From NCBI GenBank assembly GCA_012514445.1, contig JAAZAI010000270.1, forward strand, positions 1-5,766: DNA of 5,766 nucleotides, given 5' to 3'. Positions 1 to 5,353 of this stretch are shown in pieces. Made by a program: the position numbers and the translations under genes. Each line of letters starts with the position of its first letter. The stretch's first letter is position 1. This stretch comes from Lentisphaerota bacterium. GTDB lineage: Bacteria; Verrucomicrobiota; Kiritimatiellia; RFP12; UBA3636. The notes below the pieces were generated by a model. The model worked only from the letters and a program-made list of their open reading frames with translations, was not told the DNA's origin and ran no database searches.

Positions 1-20
1 AGTTTCTTTTCGTTCATCAT
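1..20 (-). CDS. Start of a gene running off the left edge (partial)
   Basis: Two consecutive ATG codons (20-18 and 17-15) follow an AAAGGA Shine-Dalgarno sequence at good spacing on the minus strand. The reading continues Met-Met-Asn-Glu-Lys-Lys off the edge. Only six codons are visible, so no product can be named. A TGA at 23-21 lies immediately before the first ATG, so the upstream frame could have been translationally coupled to it. Confidence 0.45.
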
Positions 21-82
21 TCAGTTTCCTTTCGGATCAAGCGGGGTGGGAGGCGGACCGATGGCTTTCGATGGCGGGAAGA

Positions 83-379
83 CTAGCCTATTTCGATCGC
101 AAAAATGAATTTTCGGACATCTGCGGATATCCGCCCCCTGGAATAGCCTGGGAGCTTGCCTCGCAGGGGACAGAGGAAGTCGCCCGCAGCGGCCAGGGCC
201 GCTTGCAGCGTCTTGAGGGTCGCCGGACGCATGACGACCTCGCGGCGTACCAGCGAAAGCGGAAACGTGTTGCCGAAAGGAACATGAGACCCGCTCCCGG
301 AGGCGGGATGGATGTCTCCGCCCGCGTTCATGGACAGGGCTGATGGGTGGCCAGGAGAAATCGGGCGCGGAATTTGCAT
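83..379 (-). pseudogene. Conserved-looking hypothetical protein, probably disrupted
   Basis: I cannot assign a function. From ATG 379 the frame reads a protein-like N-terminal part with the motifs MNAGGDIHP, GSGSHVPFGNTFPLSLVRRE and a helix LKTLQAALAAAG. The text resembles, from memory only, a family of small uncharacterised proteins from PVC and gut bacteria that begin this way and run to roughly 140 residues. After residue 65 or so the protein-like character fades, and the frame stops at TAG 85-83. The other two minus frames stay open over the same stretch; one reads GYPQMSENSF and ends at a TGA next to the following gene. This suggests one or more indels. A GTG start at 421 is possible, but 379 fits better with the upstream promoter-like site. 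It may instead be an intact, divergent 98-residue protein. Confidence 0.4.
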
Positions 380-407
380 GAAACGGAATCTTGATAATAT
401 AGATTTT

Positions 408-417
408 GCGTTAACGC
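408..417. promoter_or_regulatory. 10-bp perfect palindrome upstream of the hypothetical gene
   Basis: GCGTTAACGC is a perfect palindrome 29 bp upstream of ATG 379. It lies just downstream of the predicted transcription start near 428 and beside an AT-rich stretch (391-405). Its position would suit a repressor operator. A 10-bp palindrome can also occur by chance. Confidence 0.2.
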
Positions 418-433
418 TCACGCTTCTGTTGCG

Positions 434-463
434 ATTCTAGCACACGGGAACGCGCAGGAGCAA
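434..463 (-). promoter_or_regulatory. Candidate extended -10 promoter
   Basis: On the minus strand TTGCTC (463-458) is followed after 18 bp by TAGAAT (439-434), with TG one base upstream of the -10 box. Transcription would start near 428 and reach the hypothetical gene at 379. The -35 box is weak (four of six matches), so the call rests on the extended -10. Confidence 0.35.
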
Positions 464-530
464 CACTGAAAAATGATGTGCGTCCATCCGTTTCTCCTTC
501 CCAACGGGTCTAGTCTTCGAGGTCCAGCTC

Positions 531-734
531 TCAGGAGAGGACTTCGCCTCTCTTCACGTATTCTGGCGGAATGGTTTGCCTTGTGAAGTAGACTCCTTTG
601 GTTTCGCCGAACCGGGCGTCTGGGTACAACATGACTGGAAGCTCGTCGTCGAGCATCCGTTTGAGGTCGACGAATCCATTGGGTTTGCGACAAAGACTGT
701 CGATTGACGCCCCCGCCGGCCGACGGGGGCGCAA
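531..734 (-). pseudogene. Orphan ORF or C-terminal gene remnant
   Basis: I do not recognise this one. The frame ends at TGA 533-531. Its last 49 or so codons look protein-like (NGFVDLKRML, LYPDARFGETKGVYF, IPPEYVKRGE). It has no convincing start: the nominal TTG at 734 lies beside the GC-rich hairpin after the 68-aa gene, with no Shine-Dalgarno, and the internal ATG at 656 also lacks one. The readable part therefore looks like the tail of a longer gene whose front has been lost or replaced by the upstream small gene and its hairpin. It could also be chance reading in GC-rich DNA. Confidence 0.25.
708..731 (-). terminator. GC-rich hairpin after the 68-aa gene
   Basis: A perfect 8-bp stem (708-715 with 724-731, CGCCCCCG/CGGGGGCG) with an 8-nt loop starts 8 bp after the stop codon of the 68-aa gene. 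No run of T follows, so it is not a textbook intrinsic terminator. It could act as a Rho-dependent or stem-only terminator, or as an mRNA 3'-end protector. Confidence 0.4.
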
Positions 735-739
735 CCGAC

Positions 740-946
740 TCAGATCGAGCGAAGGAAGCGGCCGGTCTCGGTGTCGTAGGTGTCGATGCGGCCATCCTTG
801 CGCCTGGCGTGGACGGTGCCGCCGGAGACCTGGGCGGAGTCGTAGAGGTTGTTGGTCGTGTTCAGGTTCTTCTCGAAGCCCCCCGTGCGGGCGTTGAAGA
901 GGTTGAGCATTCCCGAGTTGTTGACCTTGGCGACGTAGTCTTTCAT
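740..946 (-). CDS. Small two-repeat (beta-blade-like) protein
   Basis: This codes for 68 residues with no signal peptide, membrane segment or cysteine, so it is probably cytoplasmic; its function is unknown. Two similar units are visible 40 residues apart: residues 15-28 (NLFNARTGGFEKNL) and 55-68 (DTYDTETGRFLRSI). Both fit a [ND]xxTGxFxxx[LI] pattern, separated by a variable segment with VSGGTV and a basic RRKDG. The pattern resembles one strand pair of a beta-propeller blade, so a small beta sandwich or an oligomer made of blades is possible. ATG 946 is chosen because AAAGGGGAA lies just upstream; an open extension to 1009 would begin at or before the predicted transcription start. A near-consensus promoter and an inverted repeat covering the ribosome binding site precede it, so expression looks strong and controlled. 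Confidence 0.75.
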   Translation of the reverse strand: MKDYVAKVNNSGMLNLFNARTGGFEKNLNTTNNLYDSAQVSGGTVHARRKDGRIDTYDTETGRFLRSI

Positions 947-1007
947 GGCGTTCCCCTTTCGTTTTTGTTGTGATTTCCTCCGGGACACACTTCCCCGAAA
1001 GAACGCC
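947..1007 (-). promoter_or_regulatory. 5'-leader inverted repeat enclosing the ribosome binding site
   Basis: In the minus-strand leader, GGCGTTC (1007-1001) can pair with GAACGCC (953-947), and TTTCG (1000-996) with CGAAA (961-957). Only a three-G bulge (956-954) interrupts the 12 pairs; the loop is 34 nt. The bulged GGG and paired AAA belong to the Shine-Dalgarno sequence, and the ATG follows directly. Folding would therefore hide the ribosome binding site. The predicted start near 1005 means the outermost two pairs may not be transcribed. The repeat could instead be a DNA operator. Confidence 0.45.
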
Positions 1008-1011
1008 ACGT

Positions 1012-1040
1012 ACTATAGCATATTGTTAATTTATTGTCAA
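1012..1040 (-). promoter_or_regulatory. Strong sigma70-type promoter of the 68-aa gene
   Basis: TTGACA (1040-1035) is a perfect -35 box. A 17-bp AT-rich spacer and TATAGT (1017-1012), five of six -10 matches, follow. The expected transcription start is near 1005, giving a leader of about 60 nt before ATG 946. The surrounding AT-rich stretch (1011-1060) stands out from the GC-rich neighbourhood. Confidence 0.8.
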
Positions 1041-1198
1041 GTCAAATATTTTATGCTTGAAGTCCGCTCAAGATTACATTGAGTAGGACAGACTGTGCAG
1101 CCTTCCGTATGGATACGAAAGCCCCGGGGATTCGGGAAACGGCCCCGTCTCAAGCGGCGAATACAGACGACGGCCACAGGAGACGGGGTTGAGCCGGC

Positions 1199-1312
1199 CT
1201 AGCGCGCGGAATCGTCTCCGCCGCCCGCGTCATCCGGACATTCTCCCCGTGGGATTTCGTCATTCATCTGCATGGTCTTTTCTGTGATCTCCATGTGTGC
1301 GTTCATCTCCAT
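1199..1312 (-). CDS. Possible 37-aa acidic, Met-rich small protein
   Basis: The frame starts 23 bp after the toxin stop. It contains six Met in the first 16 residues and an acidic, Gly-rich tail (PDDAGGGDDSAR) ending at TAG. No clear Shine-Dalgarno precedes the first ATG, although GGAG precedes the second. The same frame is open back into the end of the toxin gene, to a stop near the point where the toxin C-terminus diverges. It may be untranslated, or the frame-shifted remnant of a longer toxin end. Confidence 0.15.
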   Translation of the reverse strand: MEMNAHMEITEKTMQMNDEIPRGECPDDAGGGDDSAR

Positions 1313-1318
1313 TTTCGC

Positions 1319-1333
1319 CGGGCATGGTGCCCG
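1319..1333 (-). terminator. Small hairpin after the toxin gene
   Basis: A 6-bp stem (1319-1324 with 1328-1333, CGGGCA/TGCCCG) with a three-base loop begins two bases after the toxin stop codon. No T run follows on the minus strand, so termination is uncertain. Confidence 0.25.
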
Positions 1334-1335
1334 TC

Positions 1336-1617
1336 TTACGTCTGGGACGAAACTTTTTTGAAGATTCTGGAAAGGGTGGGATTTTTACGATGCTTGCCGT
1401 CGATCAAATAGACCAACAGCCAGTCCGGCGTGACGTGGCATTCCCGAAATCCGGCGAAATTCCCTGTTAACGCATGGTCGCGATGCCGAGGCGGCAACGG
1501 GATTCCGTCGGCAAGCTGGTGCACGACATCTCTGATCGCGGCCAGATCGCATCCACGACGGACGGCACGTTTCAGCTCGCGTTTGAACTGGGAGGTCTGT
1601 GCAAGGGCATATTTCAT
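1336..1617 (-). CDS. yafQ: YafQ-family type II toxin (mRNA interferase-like), altered C-terminus
   Basis: Toxins of this RelE/YafQ fold cut mRNA on the ribosome unless bound by their antitoxin. The 93 residues are close to the family length (about 92). The N-terminal helix (SQFKRELKRA), LPPRHRDHALTGNFAGFREC (41-60) and HVTPDWLLVYLID (61-73) are typical. His48, His61 and Asp65 correspond to the E. coli YafQ residues His50, His63 and Asp67 implicated in catalysis. The normal ending, TG[ST]H followed by LF, which carries a further catalytic His, is missing: after TLSR (81-84) the protein reads IFKKVSSQT and stops. Neither alternative frame restores TG[ST]H at that point. The toxin may be weakened or inactive. 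It overlaps the antitoxin by ATGA (1617-1614), so translation is probably coupled and the ATG is secure. Confidence 0.85.
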   Translation of the reverse strand: MKYALAQTSQFKRELKRAVRRGCDLAAIRDVVHQLADGIPLPPRHRDHALTGNFAGFRECHVTPDWLLVYLIDGKHRKNPTLSRIFKKVSSQT

Positions 1618-1889
1618 TTCAGGGCGTCGGTGAAAAGTTCGTCGAGATCGTCGTACCGTTTCGCCCCCGGATCCGCCGCAATGGATCTTGCCTCGGCCAT
1701 CGCTTCCAGCATGTCGCGGGTTTTGGCGTTGCGACGGCGGATTTCAAAGGGAATGCCCTGATAGGCGATCGCTTCGCTGATGAAAAGGTTGATGGCGGAG
1801 GAAAGGCTCATGCCAAACTCGGCAAACAGCTCCTCCGCTTCCTTTTTCTTTTTCGAGTCGATGCGCGCACTGATCGTTGTTGTCGCCAT
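1614..1889 (-). CDS. dinJ: RelB/DinJ-family antitoxin
   Basis: This 91-residue protein has the RelB/DinJ architecture. The N-terminal ribbon-helix-helix DNA-binding segment (TTTISARIDSKKKKEAEELF, then FGMSLSSAINLFI, residues 3-37) is followed by the family-typical QGIPFEI (44-50). A charged tail (51-91) would wrap the toxin. It should neutralise the downstream YafQ-type toxin and, with it, repress the shared promoter. ATG 1889 is preceded by AAAGGGG at good spacing. The window's sigma70-like promoter at 1948-1920 gives a short leader of about 24 nt. The gene looks less GC-rich than the kinase operon upstream, in keeping with horizontal acquisition of such modules. Confidence 0.9.
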   Translation of the reverse strand: MATTTISARIDSKKKKEAEELFAEFGMSLSSAINLFISEAIAYQGIPFEIRRRNAKTRDMLEAMAEARSIAADPGAKRYDDLDELFTDALK

Positions 1890-1919
1890 AAACACCCCTT
1901 TCGTTATGAAATGTGCTTC

Positions 1920-1948
1920 AATGTACGACAATTCGCTCTTTTTGTCAA
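1920..1948 (-). promoter_or_regulatory. Promoter of the toxin-antitoxin operon
   Basis: TTGACA (1948-1943), a 17-bp spacer and TACATT (1925-1920) lie between the kinase stop and the antitoxin start on the minus strand. The predicted start is near 1913. Autorepression by the antitoxin-toxin complex is expected from the family, but I see no clear operator palindrome. Confidence 0.7.
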
Positions 1949-1972
1949 ACAATCGCAGGACGGTGCCATCTG

Positions 1973-4093
1973 CTAAAATCGGTGCCAGGGGTCGCGATCG
2001 TTGACATCCCCGGTGTACCACTGCGTCGTCAGGTTGCGCAGTTCCTGCTCGACGGTGTCCGAGACGCCTTGCGCGAAGCGGACGCCCGGGGCGACGTCGG
2101 CGCCGACGTTCATCTCCGGCGCGACGGGGTTTTCGTGGGGGGCGTGGACTGCCATCCTCAGGCGCGGCTTGCGTCCGTTCGCGTCGGGGACGCCGTCGAC
2201 GCGCGCCGCGAAAACCGGGCGGACCTGCGCTTCGGCGATCAGCGTCGCCGTCCGGGGGCCGACCAGCAGCGCAGGCGTCACGACGGCATCGTCGTAGCGG
2301 GGCGGCAGCGGATCCGAGGCGCTTCCGCGGCCGGCCATCCGATCCGCGCGCCAGCGCGCGGACGCCTCGCCCCAGCGATCCATGACCGCCTGGCGACGGG
2401 CTTTCGAGATCCGAAACAAGAGCCGTCCGCCATCCATCCAGAGCACCTGGTTCGGTGCCATGCCCGGATACGGCATCTCCACGTCGGAACTGCCTGCGTA
2501 GACGATGCAGGGCGTGTCGCGGTGGCTCGGGGCGTCGGCGAGCGGGACAACGGGCAGCCGCGCGTACTCGGGAGGCAGCAGGCCAAGATGGTCGGCCCAG
2601 GGGGGCTGCGCCTCGACCGGCGCCGCTGACGGCGTGACGACCGCGACGGAAGCCGGCTCCGGCGCAACGGCAGCCGAGGACTCCTCGGGAACGGACTCGC
2701 CATCCGGCACAAGAACATCGGGACCGAACGGCGCAACCTCGGGCTGGGTTGGCGAATCGACGTCCGGAGACGACTCCGGCACGGCGTCGGTCGGAGACTC
2801 TTCGGGGACAACCTCGGCATCCCGTGCGAGGACTTCGGGGACGGACAGCGCGGGTTCGGGGCTGGTTGGCGAATCGGCGGACGGCGGTTCCTCGGAAACG
2901 GGCTCGACATCCAGCGCGGGGGCTTTGGTGTCGGGCGACTCGGGCAGGGAAATGAATGGGGCAACGGGGTCGGCGGACGGCGGCGCGGGGGCTTCGACGG
3001 ATGGCGGGGCTTTGTCGTGCGGTTCGTCCTGATGCTTGCGACGGTCGGTGAGGAAGTCGTAAAACCAAAAGGCGACGGCGAACATGATGACGTAGCCGAT
3101 ATCGTCGAGGGAGAACCAGCTTTTCTTTTCGCCACCGCGACGGCGGCGGACGTCCCGCTCGATGGCGTCGAGAAGGGCGGCGATTTTGCGCGGATCGGCG
3201 AGGCGGGCGTCGGGGTCGTCCGCGAGCAGCCCTTTGAAGAGGGGGTTCCACTTGCGGGAGAGGGATTTCTCGAGATCGGCGGGGATCGCCTTGGCGGCGG
3301 ATCCCTGCAGGCCGCCGGTGAGCATGCGGAAGGCGACGAGTCCGAGGCTGTAGTAATCTGTCTTGAACGTGACGGGGGCGACGCCCCGGAGCTGCTCGGG
3401 GGAGGCGTAGGAGCGCGTGAGCGGCGAGAAGCCCGTCAGCGAGAAATCGGCATCGCCTTCGGTCTTGGCGATGCCGAAGTCGGTCAGCCACGAGCGGCCG
3501 TCTCCGTCGAGCAGGATGTTGGAGGGTTTGATGTCGCGGTGGACCACGGCCGGCGTGTGCGCGTGCGCGGCGGCGACGGCGCCGAGCTGCTCGCGCAGGA
3601 TCCGCACGGTCTCGGCCTCCCCGAGCGTCTTGCCGCCCGCGAGCAGATCTTCGAGGGACACGGCGCGCGGCCCGTCCCCGGCGTCGGCGGGCGGAGCGCA
3701 GCGGAGGACGTCGCGGCAGAGCGCTTCGAGCGCCGCCTGGGTGACGAGCACGGCGTCCATGACGAAGAAGTCGACGCCCAGCGCGTCGTCGAAACCGGAG
3801 GCGACGACGCGGACGATGTGGTCGTGCCGGATGTTGGCCTGGGCGCGCGCCTCGGCGGCGAAACGGTCGCCGCGGCGCCGCCGCTCGTCCTCGGTTCCGC
3901 CGATCCGCGCGAACGTCTTCGCGGCGAAGGGGCGGGCGAGTTTTTCGTCCTCCACCAGATAGACGACGCCCATGCCGCCGCTGCCGAGTTTGCGGACGAC
4001 GCGGTACTTGCCGTCGAGGAGGGTCCCGGGCGGGAGTTCCGAGGCTCCTGCGGCTTCGCTCAAGGTTCGGGTGCGGGATCGGGGCGGGCTCAT
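1973..4093 (-). CDS. Membrane-anchored Hanks-type Ser/Thr kinase with an unrecognised far-side domain
   Basis: This 706-residue protein has a kinase domain at about 30-312. The P-loop is GSGGMGVV (37-44) with Lys59, and Glu81 is the likely helix-C partner. The catalytic loop is HRDIKPSN (185-192), with DFG 205-207, SPE 231-233 and DYYSLG 246-251. All catalytic residues are present. One hydrophobic segment (332-348) follows basic RRRR, so the kinase should be cytoplasmic. A Pro/Glu/Ser/Ala-rich stalk (355-495) with a two-copy 39-residue repeat leads to a C-terminal domain (about 496-706) that I do not recognise. It has none of the obvious PASTA, WD or TPR repeats. The start lies 9 bp after the FHA gene. 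No Shine-Dalgarno is visible, so translation is probably coupled. Likely substrates are the neighbouring FHA protein and the sigma factor (inference from context). Confidence 0.92.
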   Translation of the reverse strand: MSPPRSRTRTLSEAAGASELPPGTLLDGKYRVVRKLGSGGMGVVYLVEDEKLARPFAAKTFARIGGTEDERRRRGDRFAAEARAQANIRHDHIVRVVASGFDDALGVDFFVMDAVLVTQAALEALCRDVLRCAPPADAGDGPRAVSLEDLLAGGKTLGEAETVRILREQLGAVAAAHAHTPAVVHRDIKPSNILLDGDGRSWLTDFGIAKTEGDADFSLTGFSPLTRSYASPEQLRGVAPVTFKTDYYSLGLVAFRMLTGGLQGSAAKAIPADLEKSLSRKWNPLFKGLLADDPDARLADPRKIAALLDAIERDVRRRRGGEKKSWFSLDDIGYVIMFAVAFWFYDFLTDRRKHQDEPHDKAPPSVEAPAPPSADPVAPFISLPESPDTKAPALDVEPVSEEPPSADSPTSPEPALSVPEVLARDAEVVPEESPTDAVPESSPDVDSPTQPEVAPFGPDVLVPDGESVPEESSAAVAPEPASVAVVTPSAAPVEAQPPWADHLGLLPPEYARLPVVPLADAPSHRDTPCIVYAGSSDVEMPYPGMAPNQVLWMDGGRLLFRISKARRQAVMDRWGEASARWRADRMAGRGSASDPLPPRYDDAVVTPALLVGPRTATLIAEAQVRPVFAARVDGVPDANGRKPRLRMAVHAPHENPVAPEMNVGADVAPGVRFAQGVSDTVEQELRNLTTQWYTGDVNDRDPWHRF
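2642..2875 (-). repeat. Two-copy 39-codon tandem repeat in the kinase stalk
   Basis: Residues 407-445 and 446-484 align as DSPTxPExA...P[ED]VL..D.E.VPEES. At DNA level GGTTGGCGAATCG occurs at 2747-2759 and 2864-2876, exactly 117 bp apart. GACTCYTCGGGRAC-like blocks at 2679 and 2796 keep the same spacing. This indicates a segmental duplication that lengthened the stalk, since diverged. Confidence 0.7.
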
Positions 4094-4102
4094 GGTTCGC
4101 GG

Positions 4103-4540
4103 TCAGAGGAAGAGGAACGACGCGCTACCGAGGCGGAGGACATCGCCGCGGGCGAGTCCCGTCGGGGCCGCGATGCGCCGGTCGTTGACGAAGGTGCCGT
4201 TTTTCGAGCCGAGGTCTTCGACGGTCGCGGCGCCGCGGTCGCCGACGGAGACGCGGCAGTGGGCCTTCGAGACGTGGGGGTCGTCCGGGAGCGGCCAGTC
4301 GGACGGGATCGGCTTGTCGGGCCTGCCGAAGGCGATGGACATGCCCGAGCTGATGCGCCGGATCTCGTGGCCGCCGATGCGGCACAGGGCGTAGAAGCCC
4401 TGGCGCTCCTCGACCACCTCGGGCGGCAGGAGGCCGGCGGCGGCGAGCTTGGCGCCGTAGGCGAGGAGGCTCCCGAAGTGCGGTATGGCGGGGCGCGGGG
4501 ACGGGATCGTGGGCTTGGAGTCGGGGGATTCCGTGTTCAT
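4103..4540 (-). CDS. Small FHA-domain phosphopeptide-binding protein
   Basis: This 145-residue soluble protein should bind phosphothreonine peptides. The FHA domain occupies about 50-145. It has FGR (71-73), SKAHCR (91-96) and DLGSKNGTFVNDRRI (109-123). Arg73, Ser91, His94, Asn114 and Gly115 are thus the expected phosphate-pocket and loop residues. The N-terminal part (1-20) is rich in Ser/Thr and Pro, a possible target for the adjacent kinase, but it lacks the ETT-type motif of GarA/OdhI. Residues 21-50 form a short region I do not recognise. The ATG overlaps the sigma gene stop as ATGA (4540-4537) and is preceded by GGGAGG, so the two are probably made together. By analogy with other kinase-FHA pairs it would be an adaptor bringing the phosphorylated kinase or sigma factor to a target; this is inference. 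Confidence 0.9.
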   Translation of the reverse strand: MNTESPDSKPTIPSPRPAIPHFGSLLAYGAKLAAAGLLPPEVVEERQGFYALCRIGGHEIRRISSGMSIAFGRPDKPIPSDWPLPDDPHVSKAHCRVSVGDRGAATVEDLGSKNGTFVNDRRIAAPTGLARGDVLRLGSASFLFL

Positions 4541-5208
4541 GGCAGATCCTCCCGGATCATGATTTCGAGGATGTCGAAGAGGTCGTTGCCATCGCGTCTG
4601 AGGCGGGCTATTTCGGCGGCGATGGCGTCGGTGACGCGCTTCTTGATCTGGTAGGCGTTGTTCGGGGTGATGTTGAATTCGCGGGCGACGGCCTCGGGCG
4701 GCTGGCCGTCGACGGCGAGGCGGCGGTAGACGGCCTCCGTCCTGCCGGAGAAGCGGCCGGAGGCGAAGAGGCGCCGTTCGACGAGGCGCAGGAGTTGCGC
4801 AAGCGCTTCGTTCATCGCGTCGGGAGAGGGCCGCGCCGCGGCGCGATCTGGAACCCTCTCGATGTCGTCGAGGTGGGTTTCGACGGCGGCGGAGCGGCAG
4901 CTTCGGCGCTGGAAGTCCTTGAGCTTGTTGCCGAGGATCCGGCCGATGTAGTCGCGGAACCGGCCCTTGGCGGGATCGTAGACGAAGGCGGGGAGCTGCT
5001 TGGCCAAGGCGATGAAGGTCTCCTGGACGATGTCGTCGTGCCAGCGCCTGCCGTCGGGATAGGCGCCGAGGAGGTAGTCCAGGTAGTGGGAGAGGACGGG
5101 CTTGTAGAGATGGTAGAACTGCTCCCACCTCCGGCTTTCGGGACTGGCGGCGAGGTCGCGCAGGAGCGTTTCCGAAGTCGTGAATTCGTAGGGTTTCTCT
5201 TTCGGCAT
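4537..5208 (-). CDS. ECF-type sigma factor linked to a Ser/Thr kinase
   Basis: This 223-residue RNA polymerase sigma factor has region 2 at about 26-102 (WHDDIVQETFIAL at 56-68, then FVYDPAKGRFRDYI at 76-89, NKLKDFQRR). The linker is long and charged (103-130). Region 4 is at about 145-200, with the helix-turn-helix PPEAVAREFNITPNNAYQIK (170-189), which would read the -35 box. The xYDPxxGRFR signature is characteristic of ECF factors found beside Ser/Thr kinases in Planctomycetes-type genomes. ATG 5208 is chosen for its GAGG ribosome binding site and because an open extension to 5328 would start upstream of the predicted transcription start. No anti-sigma gene is nearby; the FHA protein and kinase follow instead. 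A short acidic tail (205-223) follows region 4. The target promoters cannot be told from this window. Confidence 0.88.
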   Translation of the reverse strand: MPKEKPYEFTTSETLLRDLAASPESRRWEQFYHLYKPVLSHYLDYLLGAYPDGRRWHDDIVQETFIALAKQLPAFVYDPAKGRFRDYIGRILGNKLKDFQRRSCRSAAVETHLDDIERVPDRAAARPSPDAMNEALAQLLRLVERRLFASGRFSGRTEAVYRRLAVDGQPPEAVAREFNITPNNAYQIKKRVTDAIAAEIARLRRDGNDLFDILEIMIREDLP

Positions 5209-5313
5209 GCGAAGACCTCGGCTGGGGAGGGGCGCCAGACGTCGGAGGCGCCGCCGTGTTCCGTTTCCGCGCCGGCCGGGCGCGAGGCGCGGGTTGTTTT
5301 TGAATTTGCGGAC

Positions 5314-5341
5314 AACGTACCACAACATGCGGGAAAATCAA
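5314..5341 (-). promoter_or_regulatory. Candidate promoter of the sigma-FHA-kinase operon
   Basis: TTGATT (5341-5336), a 16-bp spacer and TACGTT (5319-5314), with TG one base upstream (extended -10), give an expected start near 5307 and a leader of about 100 nt. The region is locally AT-rich against GC-rich surroundings. An autoregulated ECF promoter could also lie here but cannot be recognised without the regulon consensus. Confidence 0.45.
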
Positions 5342-5353
5342 TCAAATTCGGCG

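Larger units (their letters stand above)
1041..1335. other. Spacer with little coding potential
   Basis: No convincing gene lies between the promoter of the 68-aa gene and the toxin stop codon. It holds an inverted repeat (CCCCGTCTC at 1143-1151 with GAGACGGGG at 1180-1188; 9 pairs, 28-nt loop), the short acidic ORF listed separately, and the hairpin after the toxin gene. Confidence 0.5.

Noticed and set aside
437..487. 16-codon ORF with an AGGAGA ribosome site on the minus strand
   Set aside because: It is very short, its end overlaps a promoter-like -10 box, and there is no supporting context. An AAGGAG before an ATG can occur by chance.
1143..1188. 9-bp inverted repeat with 28-nt loop as a terminator or small RNA
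   Set aside because: There is no T run, promoter or neighbouring stop codon, so its role cannot be supported.
1614..3491. 625-codon minus frame ending in the antitoxin sequence
   Set aside because: Only its last 91 codons are real. The rest is Arg/Pro-rich out-of-frame reading of the kinase, and the antitoxin has its own promoter and ribosome binding site.
3017..4654. Long plus-strand open frame of 545 codons opposite the kinase, FHA and sigma genes
   Set aside because: It is the antisense shadow of GC-rich coding DNA: Gly/Ala/Glu/Val-rich, no domain, and the minus strand carries clear catalytic motifs across the same bases.
4541..5341. Upstream extension of the FHA reading frame to 412 codons
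   Set aside because: The added part is an Arg/Pro-rich shadow of the sigma gene; ATG 4540 has a good ribosome binding site and an ATGA overlap.
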